DNA of 12,538 nucleotides from Betaproteobacteria bacterium. GTDB taxonomy: Bacteria > Pseudomonadota > Gammaproteobacteria > Burkholderiales > Rhodocyclaceae. The notes under the pieces are model-generated. The model was given only the letters and a program-made list of their open reading frames with translations. It was not told the origin of the DNA and did no database searches. The number at the start of each line of letters is the position of its first letter. Position 1 is the first letter of the stretch. A program made the translations under genes and the position numbers. The stretch lies in the NCBI GenBank assembly GCA_016880375.1, contig JAEHDO010000160.1, positions 1 to 12,538 on the forward strand. Reading direction: 5' to 3'. This document shows positions 1-5,335 of this stretch, one piece after another.

Positions 1-285
1 ATCGAGGGCAACGTCGCCGAGCCGGTGGTGTACATGATCGACCGCTACGTCGTCGGCGGCTTCTACCGCGTGAACACCGAGCGCGGCCGCGACGAGAACC
101 TCAACGCCCCGGGCATGCGCTTCGAGCCGCTGGCCTTCGACTGCGGCTGCACGATGCCCGACCACAACTGCGCGCCCGACGACGCGCCCAACCGCTTCTT
201 CGCCTACGGCGTGGTCGGGCGCCTGGCGCTGCTCGCCGCCGCCGTCGAGCTGGAGCTCTCCGCCCCGCCCCTGGAAATCGCCTGA
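1..285 (+). CDS. gshA: Glutamate–cysteine ligase, C-terminal part (5' end outside window)
   Basis: The frame is open from base 1 and ends at TGA 283–285, giving the last 94 residues. The segment contains IDRYVVGGFYRVN followed by RGRDENLNAPGMRFEPLAF, which I recognise from the proteobacterial GshA type first described in Acidithiobacillus-like bacteria, not the E. coli type. The enzyme joins glutamate and cysteine in the ATP-dependent first step of glutathione synthesis in the cytoplasm. The next enzyme of the pathway, gshB, lies 0.5 kb downstream on the same strand, which supports the call. The segment is rich in Cys (CGCTMPDHNC) and ends in a hydrophobic, Ala/Leu-rich tail. An internal GTG (25) is simply a codon of the longer gene. 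The N-terminal catalytic part cannot be checked here. Confidence 0.85.
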   Translation: MEGNVAEPVVYMIDRYVVGGFYRVNTERGRDENLNAPGMRFEPLAFDCGCTMPDHNCAPDDAPNRFFAYGVVGRLALLAAAVELELSAPPLEIA

Positions 286-304
286 GCCGTCCGTCCGCGC
301 GGCC

Positions 305-333
305 TTGCGGCACGGGTCGCGGTGGTCTAGGGT
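305..333 (+). promoter_or_regulatory. Weak candidate promoter for the Met-rich gene
   Basis: TTGCGG (305–310) and TAGGGT (328–333) are separated by 17 bases and would start transcription about 20 bases before the GAGGAA ribosome site. The -35 matches consensus at four of six positions and the -10 at only three, so this is a low-confidence proposal. Read-through from gshA is the alternative. Confidence 0.2.
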
Positions 334-362
334 GAAATTCCATTGCCATGGAGGAACATTCC

Positions 363-728
363 ATGCGAACCGCGCTTCCCGTCCTTGCCCTCGCCGCCCT
401 GCTCGCCGGGCCGGCGCTGGCCGTAAAACCCGGCCCGCCCACTTCGCCCGGCGGATTGGTGGAAGTTAAACCCGGCCCGCCCATTTCGCCCGGCAGCTCC
501 AACCTGCCGGCGGTACAAACGCCCGGCATGGGCGGGATGACCGGCATGGACGGGATGGCTGGCATGACCGGCATGGAAGGTATGGATGGCATGGAAGGCA
601 TAGGTGGCGCCAACCTGCCGGCAATCCAGATGCCCAATATCGGCGGCGACGCCAATCTGCTGCCGGCGGTGCAGTTGCCCGCCGGGGGCATGCCGGGCGG
701 CATGGGGCCGGCGGGCTTCAAGCACTGA
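363..728 (+). CDS. Small secreted Met/Gly/Pro-rich repeat protein of unknown function
   Basis: I do not recognise this as a named family. The 121-residue product starts at ATG 363, chosen over the upstream in-frame ATG 348 because GAGGAA (351–356) lies six bases ahead and because this start gives a clean signal peptide (residues 1–20, ending ALA). The mature part is low-complexity. It has two PGPP(T/I)SPG units (residues 23–30 and 37–44), three LPA(V/I)Q(T/M/L)P units (around 48, 86 and 100), and a central run of nine Gly-(Met/Ile)-X triplets (55–81) with Met at every third position from 56 to 77. There is no Cys, no membrane helix after the signal, and only the C-terminal residue is His. It sits between gshA and gshB. 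Regular thioether spacing could bind soft metals such as Cu(I), or scavenge oxidants; both are guesses. A structural or adhesive low-complexity protein is equally possible. Confidence 0.75.
   Translation: MRTALPVLALAALLAGPALAVKPGPPTSPGGLVEVKPGPPISPGSSNLPAVQTPGMGGMTGMDGMAGMTGMEGMDGMEGIGGANLPAIQMPNIGGDANLLPAVQLPAGGMPGGMGPAGFKH
426..494 (+). repeat. 27-bp direct repeat inside the Met-rich gene
   Basis: Bases 426–452 and 468–494 match at 26 of 27 positions, the single difference being ACT versus ATT. The repeat distance is 42 bp, a multiple of three, so the duplication preserved the frame and gives the two KPGPP(T/I)SPG peptide units just after the signal peptide. Confidence 0.85.
525..605 (+). 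repeat. In-frame 9-bp tandem repeat (nine units) encoding Gly-Met-X
   Basis: Nine consecutive 9-bp units of the form GG(C/G/T)-AT(G/A)-NNN encode Gly-Met-X (the last is Gly-Ile-Gly). A higher-order 27-bp period is visible: ATGACCGGCATGGA occurs at 537 and again at 564. This implies expansion by replication slippage or unequal recombination while the reading frame was kept. Confidence 0.85.
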
Positions 729-741
729 CCTTTCGCCGCGC

Positions 742-764
742 TGCCCCCCGCCCGTGGGGCGGCA
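742..764 (+). terminator. GC-rich hairpin between the Met-rich gene and gshB, weak terminator or attenuator
   Basis: TGCC plus CCCC (742–749) pairs with GGGG (756–759) and GGCA (761–764), leaving C760 bulged and a six-base loop. This makes an eight-pair stem 13 bases after the stop codon. Only CTTTCC follows, not a T-run, so it is not a classical intrinsic terminator. It may protect an mRNA 3' end or partly attenuate read-through into gshB. Confidence 0.3.
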
Positions 765-784
765 CTTTCCGCCATAATGCGGGC

Positions 785-1729
785 GTGAAACTCGCCTGCA
801 TCCTCGATCCGCTCGAGCACCTCAAGGCCTACAAGGATTCCAGCGTCGCCATGCTGCGCGCGGCGCAGGCGCGCGGCCATGAGGTGTCCGCCATCATGCG
901 GCCGGCGCTGGCCTGGCGTGACGGCGCCGTGGGTGCGGCGGCCTCGCGCCTGACGCTGCGCGCCGATCACCACGACTGGTTCGAGGCGCAGGCGCCGCGG
1001 GAGACGGCACTCACGGCATTCGACGCCGTGCTGATGCGCCAGGACCCGCCCTTCGACATGGAGTACGTTGCCGCCACCTGGCTGCTGGAGCGCGCCGCGG
1101 CCGCCGGCGCCCGCGTCATCAACGACCCGCGCGCGGTGCGCGACCACTCCGAGAAGCTGTCGATCCTGGAGTTTCCGCAGTTCATCCCCGACACCGTGGT
1201 GGCGCGCGAGGCGGAGGCGCTGCAGGCCTTCATCGAAGCGGCCGGCGACGCCATCCTCAAGCCGCTCGACGGCATGGGCGGCAGTTCCATCTTCCGCGTG
1301 TGCCGCGACGACCCCAACCGCAACGTCATCGTCGAGACGCTGACGGAACACGGCGCGCGCAGCATCATGGCGCAGCGCTACCTGCCGGCCATCGCCCAGG
1401 GCGACAAGCGCATCCTGCTCATCGGCGGCGCGCCGGTGCCCTTCGCGCTGGCGCGCATCCCGAAGCCGGGAGAGACGCGCGGCAACCTCGCCGCCGGCGG
1501 CAGCGGCGTGGCGCAGCCGCTTGCCGCGCGCGACCGCGAAATCGCCGAGCACCTGGCGCCGATCCTGCACCAGCGCGGCATCCTGCTGGCCGGCATCGAC
1601 GTCATCGGCGACTGCCTCACCGAGATCAACGTCACCAGCCCGACCTGCTTCGTCGAGATCACGCAGCAGACCGGCTTCGATGTCGCCGGAATGTTCCTCG
1701 ACGCCGTGGAGCGTGCATGCGGCGGCTGA
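785..1729 (+). CDS. gshB: Glutathione synthetase
   Basis: The 314-residue protein adds glycine to gamma-glutamylcysteine with ATP, the second step of glutathione synthesis. It is full length for the bacterial family (E. coli is about 316). GTG 785 is chosen because MKLACILDPLEHLKAYKDSS is the usual family N-terminus. The order of motifs is the expected one: MRQDPPFDMEY (84–94), the ATP-grasp loop KPLDGMGGSSIF (159–170), GDKRILLIGG (206–215), RGNLAAGG (232–239), and GIDVIG with the metal-binding stretch EINVTSPT (280–287). No strong Shine-Dalgarno precedes the GTG. CATAAT at 773–778 resembles a -10 box only six bases upstream. The stop overlaps the apbE start by 13 nt, indicating coupled translation. 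Confidence 0.97.
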   Translation: MKLACILDPLEHLKAYKDSSVAMLRAAQARGHEVSAIMRPALAWRDGAVGAAASRLTLRADHHDWFEAQAPRETALTAFDAVLMRQDPPFDMEYVAATWLLERAAAAGARVINDPRAVRDHSEKLSILEFPQFIPDTVVAREAEALQAFIEAAGDAILKPLDGMGGSSIFRVCRDDPNRNVIVETLTEHGARSIMAQRYLPAIAQGDKRILLIGGAPVPFALARIPKPGETRGNLAAGGSGVAQPLAARDREIAEHLAPILHQRGILLAGIDVIGDCLTEINVTSPTCFVEITQQTGFDVAGMFLDAVERACGG

Positions 1730-2784
1730 GCGCCGCGCTGCTCCTCGCGGCGCTGCTGCTGACGGCCTGCTCCAGGGCGCCGCAACTCCACCAGCGCGAA
1801 GCCTACGTCTTCGGCACCCGCGTCGAGGTCTCGGTGTGGGGCGAGACGGCGGAGAAATCGCAGCAGGCGCTGGCGGCGGTGCTGGCCGAGTTCGACCGCC
1901 TGCACCGCATGCTGCACGCCTGGCAGCCTTCGGAACTGACGGCGCTGAACGAGGCCATCGCCCGCGGCGAGCGCGATATCGCCGTGTCGGGGGAACTGAC
2001 TTTCATCCTCAAGGACGCGGCGGACATCGCGGCGCGCTCCGGCGAGCTGTTCAATCCGGCCATCGGCCGGCTGGTGGCGCTGTGGGGCTTCCATGCCGAG
2101 GAGTTCAAGCCGCAACTGCCGGATGCGGCGGCAGTCGAGGCGGTGGTGAAGGCGGCGCCGCGCATGAGCGATCTGTCCTTCGCGGGCGATCGCATCACCA
2201 GCCGCAACCGCGCCGTGCAGCTCGACCTCGGCGGCTACGCCAAGGGCTATGCCCTCGACCGCGCCGCCGCCCTCCTGCGCGGGCAGGGGGTGCGCAATGC
2301 CCTCATCAACATCGGCGGCAACGTCATGGCGCTCGGCGACAAGGGCGGCGCGCCCTGGCGCGTCGGCATCCAGCATCCGCGCGCCGCCGCGCCGCTGGCG
2401 ACCCTGGAGCTGCGCGACGGTGAGGCCATCGGCACCTCGGGCGACTACCAGCGCTATTTCGAGCTCGACGGCAAGCGCTACTGCCACCTGCTCGATCCGC
2501 GCAGCGGCCGGCCGGCCACGGGCACGCAGGCGGTCACCGTGCTGATCGCGCCGCGCCCCGGCGCACCCCAAGGGTACTTCCTTCGGGCCGCCGGCACGCT
2601 GTCGGACGCGGCCAGCAAGCCGCTGTTCGTTGTCGGCAGCGCCGAATGGCGCGGTCTGGCGCGGCGCCTCGGCGTCGAGCAGGCGTTGCTGATCGACGCC
2701 GCCGGCGCGATGCAGGTCACGGCGGCGCTGCGCCAGCGCCTGACGCTGCTGGCGAAGGACGTGCCGGTGGCCGACCTTCCCTGA
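1717..2784 (+). CDS. apbE: FAD:protein FMN transferase, ApbE family lipoprotein
   Basis: ApbE attaches FMN from FAD to a Thr/Ser of periplasmic or membrane flavoproteins such as the Na+-NQR and Rnf subunits. The 355-residue product begins with a lipoprotein signal, lipobox L15-T-A-C18, which fixes the start at ATG 1717 inside the end of gshB. Family motifs appear in order: VFGTRVEV (31–38), FNPAIGRLVALWGFH (112–126), LDLGGYAKGYALD (169–181), INIGGNV (197–203), AIGTSGDYQRYF (237–248), HLLDPRSGRP (257–266) and SDAASKPLFVVG (296–307). D297 is the expected metal ligand near the active site. Residues 283–292 (APQGYFLRAA) look like an insertion between beta strand VTVLIAP and the SDAASK motif; the matching DNA folds as a hairpin (2567–2587). 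The target flavoprotein is not in the window. Confidence 0.93.
   Translation: MRRLSAALLLAALLLTACSRAPQLHQREAYVFGTRVEVSVWGETAEKSQQALAAVLAEFDRLHRMLHAWQPSELTALNEAIARGERDIAVSGELTFILKDAADIAARSGELFNPAIGRLVALWGFHAEEFKPQLPDAAAVEAVVKAAPRMSDLSFAGDRITSRNRAVQLDLGGYAKGYALDRAAALLRGQGVRNALINIGGNVMALGDKGGAPWRVGIQHPRAAAPLATLELRDGEAIGTSGDYQRYFELDGKRYCHLLDPRSGRPATGTQAVTVLIAPRPGAPQGYFLRAAGTLSDAASKPLFVVGSAEWRGLARRLGVEQALLIDAAGAMQVTAALRQRLTLLAKDVPVADLP
2567..2587 (+). repeat. Short palindromic element inserted in frame in apbE
   Basis: CCC AAGG (2567–2573) pairs with CCTT (2580–2583) and GGG (2585–2587), with C2584 bulged and a six-base loop, giving a seven-pair stem. It coincides with residues that do not fit the ApbE family pattern, so it reads as a small interspersed palindrome that landed in a coding region without breaking the frame. 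That it is a multi-copy genomic element is inferred; I found no second copy in this window. Confidence 0.45.
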
Positions 2785-2797
2785 AGCGGCCTTCGGT

Positions 2798-2803
2798 TAC
2801 AAT
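2798..2803 (+). promoter_or_regulatory. Candidate -10 box for the PTS genes
   Basis: TACAAT lies 10 bases before the EIIA start codon, at the usual place for a short-leader promoter of this group. No convincing -35 hexamer is found 16–18 bases upstream (the region reads CCTTCC). A start about seven bases downstream would leave a leader of only a few bases. The alternative is that the PTS genes depend on transcription from gshB–apbE, whose stop is only 29 bases from the EIIA start. Confidence 0.35.
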
Positions 2804-2813
2804 CGTTGCGACC

Positions 2814-3218
2814 ATGATCGGCATTTTTCTCATCACCCACGGCAGCCTGGGCGAATCCCTCGTCCAGTGCGCCTGCCATGTGCTCAACAAGCGCCCGCAG
2901 CTGATCGTCCAGCTCGGCGTCTCCGGCCAGGACGATCCGCTCGACGCCCTGCCGCTTGCCCGTGACATGCTGAAGCTGGTCGACAGCGGCAAGGGCGTGC
3001 TGCTGCTCACCGACATCTTCGGCGCCACGCCGAGCAACGTCGCGCTGAAGCTCCTGCAGCCGGGGCGCATCGAGGGCGTGGCCGGCGTGAACCTGCCGAT
3101 GCTGCTGCGCGCCCTGACCTACCGCGACAAGGACATGGAGACGCTCGTGACGAAGACCGTGGCCGGCGGCCGCGATGGCGTCATGCTGATGAAGGGCGCG
3201 CGCGATGCCGCGGGCTGA
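2814..3218 (+). CDS. PTS EIIA component, mannose family (regulatory PTS)
   Basis: The 134-residue cytoplasmic protein resembles the IIA domain of ManX and accepts phosphate from HPr. The N-terminus MIGIFLITHGSLGE carries the expected phospho-acceptor H9, followed by the family pattern GKGVLLLTDIFGATPSNVA (residues 63–81, a strand–Asp–loop active-site segment). The length is that of a lone IIA domain, without the IIB domain found in E. coli ManX. No EIIB, EIIC or EIID permease genes are nearby, so it is more likely a signalling output than part of sugar uptake. This matches the betaproteobacterial PTS type implicated in carbon-storage and regulatory control. Its 3' end overlaps the HPr gene by 14 nt. 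Confidence 0.93.
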   Translation: MIGIFLITHGSLGESLVQCACHVLNKRPQLIVQLGVSGQDDPLDALPLARDMLKLVDSGKGVLLLTDIFGATPSNVALKLLQPGRIEGVAGVNLPMLLRALTYRDKDMETLVTKTVAGGRDGVMLMKGARDAAG

Positions 3219-3474
3219 GGCCGAGATCGTCAACAAGCTCGGCCTGCATGCCCGCGCCTCGGCCAAGCTCACCCAGGCGGCGACGGCCTTTTCCAGCGAA
3301 GTCTGGCTGGAGCGCAACGGCCGCCGCGTCAACGCCAAGAGCATCATGGGCGTCATGATGCTGGCCGCCGGCAAGGGCGCATCGATCATCGTCGACACGG
3401 AAGGCGCCGATGCCGATGCCGCCCTGCAGGCCATCCTCAAGCTGATCGCCGACAGGTTCGGCGAAGGCGAATGA
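3205..3474 (+). CDS. ptsH: Phosphocarrier protein HPr
   Basis: The 89-residue protein shuttles phosphate from enzyme I to EIIA. The active-site stretch is NKLGLHARAS with H15 as phospho-acceptor and R17 beside it. S46 lies in VNAKSIMGVMML, the regulatory serine that HPr kinase/phosphorylase modifies in bacteria possessing HprK; that kinase is not in this window. The start at ATG 3205 lies inside the EIIA gene and gives the family N-terminus MPRAEAEIVNKLG. The stop overlaps the ptsI start in an ATGA arrangement. Length and motifs are normal, so the identification is secure. Confidence 0.97.
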   Translation: MPRAEAEIVNKLGLHARASAKLTQAATAFSSEVWLERNGRRVNAKSIMGVMMLAAGKGASIIVDTEGADADAALQAILKLIADRFGEGE

Positions 3475-5195
3475 GCTTCACGCTCCACGGACTTGCGGTT
3501 TCCCACGGCATTGCCATCGGCCATGCCCACCTCGTTTCCCACGCGACGCGGGAGGTCGAGCACTACGTCCTGCCCGGCCGCTACGTCGACGAGGAAGTGG
3601 CGCGCCTCGACCGGGCGGTGGCCGGGGTGCAGGCCGAGCTGGATGCCCTGATGGCCGGCACCGATGCGAACGCCCCGGCCGAGTTGACGGTTTTCATCGA
3701 CCTGCACCACATGCTGCTGGCCGATCCCATGCTGGTCGAGGCGACGCGCCAGCTGATCCGCGAGCGGCGCTGCAACGCCGAGTGGGCGCTGGTGCAGCAG
3801 ATGGATCACGTCGTCGAGCAGTTCGAGCAGATCGAAGACACCTACTTGCGCGAACGCAAGGCCGACGTCGTGCAGGTGGTCGAGCGCGTGCTGAAGGTGC
3901 TGCTGGGGCATCCCGGGCATCCGCCCAAACATGCGCAGGGCGAGCAGCTCATCGTCGTCGCCCACGACCTGTCGCCGGCCGACACCATCCAGTTCAAGCA
4001 GCTCAAGATCGGCGGCTTCGTCACCGACCTCGGCGGCGCCACCTCGCACACCGCCATCGTCGCGCGCAGCCTGGCCATCCCGGCGGTGGTCGGCCTGCAC
4101 CATGCCCGCGACCTGATTCGCGAGGACGACATGCTGATCGTCGACGGCACGCGCGGTGTGCTGATCGTCGGTCCCGATGCCCGCGTGCTGGAGGAATACC
4201 GCCTGCGCAAGAGCGCGCTGGAACTGGAGCGCGCCAAGCTCAAGCGCCTGAAGAAGGCGCGTGCCGCCACCCTCGACGGCACCGAGATCGAACTGGATGC
4301 CAACATCGAGCTGCCGGGCGACCTTCCCCAGGTGAAGGCGGTGGATGCGGCCGGCGTCGGCCTGTTCCGCACCGAATTCCTTTTCCTCAACCGCGACGGC
4401 ATGCCCGGCGAAGAGGAGCAGTACGCCGCCTACCGCAGCGTCGCCGAAGCGCTGAACGGGCGCCCGGTCGTCATCCGCACCCTCGACATTGGCGCCGACA
4501 AGAATCTGCGCGGCGTCGAGCGCACCGAGGCCAACCCGGCGCTCGGGCAGCGCGCCATCCGGTATTGCCTGGCCGAGCCGCAACTGTTCCTGACGCAGTT
4601 GCGCGCCATCCTGCGTGCCTCTCACCACGGGCGCGTCAGGATGCTCGTGCCGATGCTGGCGCATGCCCACGAAATCGCCCAGACCCTGGGGCTGATCGGC
4701 CAGGCCAAGGAGCAGCTGCGCGCGCGCGGGGAGCCCTTCGACGAAGGCATCGAGGTCGGCGGCATGATCGAGATTCCTGCCGCCGCGCTGGCGCTGGGCG
4801 TGTTCCTCGAAAAGCTGGATTTCCTCTCGATCGGCACCAACGACCTGATCCAGTACACCCTCGCCATCGACCGCACCGACGAGGCGGTGGCGCATCTCTA
4901 CGACCCCCTGCATCCGGCCGTGCTGCGCCTGATCGCCCACACCATCCAGGCCGGCGCGCGCGCCGGCCTGCCGGTGGCGGTGTGCGGCGAGATGGCGGGC
5001 GACCCCCGCCTCACCCGCCTGCTGCTCGGCATGGGCCTGCGCCAGTTCTCCATGCATCCGGCGCAAATCCTCGAGGTCAAGCAGGAAGTGCTGCGCAGCA
5101 ATCTCTCCGACCTGCGCCGCAAGGTCGGGCGCCTGCTCAACACCGACGATCCGGTGAAGCTGCGCCAGCAGCTGGAACGGCTGAACGCGATTTGA
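3471..5195 (+). CDS. ptsI: Phosphoenolpyruvate–protein phosphotransferase (enzyme I)
   Basis: Enzyme I autophosphorylates from phosphoenolpyruvate and passes the phosphate to HPr. The 574-residue length is typical. The phospho-His lies in TDLGGATSHTAIVARS (H193). The PEP-binding C-terminal barrel shows GLFRTEFLFLNR (297–308), RTLDIGADKN (336–345), the signature FLSIGTNDLIQYTLAIDR (451–468), and the catalytic Cys in VCGEMAGDP (C505). The HPr-binding helical insert spans roughly residues 35–145. The start overlaps the HPr stop by 4 nt. The stop TGA (5193–5195) lies within a TTGACA hexamer that serves as the proposed -35 box of the metX promoter. No intrinsic terminator follows directly, so transcripts probably run into the metX leader. 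Confidence 0.98.
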   Translation: MSFTLHGLAVSHGIAIGHAHLVSHATREVEHYVLPGRYVDEEVARLDRAVAGVQAELDALMAGTDANAPAELTVFIDLHHMLLADPMLVEATRQLIRERRCNAEWALVQQMDHVVEQFEQIEDTYLRERKADVVQVVERVLKVLLGHPGHPPKHAQGEQLIVVAHDLSPADTIQFKQLKIGGFVTDLGGATSHTAIVARSLAIPAVVGLHHARDLIREDDMLIVDGTRGVLIVGPDARVLEEYRLRKSALELERAKLKRLKKARAATLDGTEIELDANIELPGDLPQVKAVDAAGVGLFRTEFLFLNRDGMPGEEEQYAAYRSVAEALNGRPVVIRTLDIGADKNLRGVERTEANPALGQRAIRYCLAEPQLFLTQLRAILRASHHGRVRMLVPMLAHAHEIAQTLGLIGQAKEQLRARGEPFDEGIEVGGMIEIPAAALALGVFLEKLDFLSIGTNDLIQYTLAIDRTDEAVAHLYDPLHPAVLRLIAHTIQAGARAGLPVAVCGEMAGDPRLTRLLLGMGLRQFSMHPAQILEVKQEVLRSNLSDLRRKVGRLLNTDDPVKLRQQLERLNAI

Positions 5196-5220
5196 CATAC
5201 GCTGGCCGCCGGGGTAACTT
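5192..5220 (+). promoter_or_regulatory. Candidate sigma-70 promoter of the metX operon
   Basis: TTGACA (5192–5197) is a perfect -35 hexamer overlapping the ptsI stop codon. With a 17-base spacer the -10 would be TAACTT (5215–5220), which matches consensus at three positions. Initiation would fall near 5227, immediately before the riboswitch aptamer. The strong -35, the spacing and the position together make it credible despite the weak -10. The GGGG/CCCC inverted repeat at 5211–5226 overlaps the -10. Confidence 0.55.
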
Positions 5221-5228
5221 TGCCCCAC

Positions 5229-5284
5229 AGCGCCGATTTGACCGTCAGCTTGCGGGCGCTTAAAAAATACGGCTAAAGCGAGGG
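5229..5284 (+). promoter_or_regulatory. SAM-II (SAM-alpha) riboswitch aptamer upstream of metX
   Basis: P1 is AGCGCC (5229–5234) paired perfectly with GGCGCT (5255–5260). The loop begins GATTTGACCG and ends TTGC, and an A-rich strand leads to GGCTAAA (5271–5277). These match the SAM-II hallmarks as I remember them (P1, GAUUUaACCG, UUGC, A-rich strand, GCUAAA). CCGT (5242–5245) can pair with ACGG (5269–5272) to form the pseudoknot. SAM binding is expected to lower metX expression, which fits the gene downstream. The class is best known from alphaproteobacteria. Identification is by eye; a covariance-model search was not possible. Confidence 0.85.
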
Positions 5285-5289
5285 CGATC

Positions 5290-5330
5290 ACCCAGTCCCG
5301 CTTTGCTGCCTAGAGCCGACTGGGTTTTTT
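5290..5330 (+). terminator. Rho-independent terminator in the metX leader (riboswitch expression platform)
   Basis: ACCCAGTC (5290–5297) pairs with GACTGGGT (5318–5325) in an eight-base-pair stem with a 20-base loop, and T5325–5330 forms a run of six T. It ends only five bases before the metX ATG, so it is a leader attenuator and not the terminator of a complete gene. A competing pairing, AAAGC (5275–5279) with GCTTT (5300–5304) plus GGG (5282–5284) with CCC (5297–5299), reuses the aptamer's conserved GCTAAA strand and would act as antiterminator when SAM is absent. Confidence 0.8.
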
Positions 5331-5335
5331 ATTGC

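Noticed and set aside
525..605. Regular repeats that might suggest a CRISPR array or intergenic minisatellite
   Set aside because: Units are 9 bp with no spacers and lie in frame within a gene that has a signal peptide and ribosome site.
101..1570. A 489-codon - strand frame opposite gshA, the Met-rich gene and gshB
   Set aside because: It opposes recognised genes and shows only repeat-derived and Arg/Ala-rich sequence.
5211..5226. GGGG/CCCC hairpin as a terminator for ptsI
   Set aside because: The stem is only four pairs and no T-run follows; it overlaps the proposed metX -10 region instead.
3782..5263. A long + strand frame overlapping ptsI in another phase
   Set aside because: Its Arg/Pro/His-rich translation is typical of out-of-phase reading in GC-rich DNA, while ptsI itself is fully conserved.
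2478..5291. A 937-codon open frame on the - strand opposite apbE and the PTS genes
   Set aside because: It is antisense to four genes with intact active sites, and its translation is low-complexity (Leu/Gln/His/Arg/Val-rich) with no domain. High GC removes stop codons from antisense frames.
5303..5335. Upstream TTG start for metX
   Set aside because: It lies in the terminator loop, has no ribosome site and adds residues not typical of MetX.
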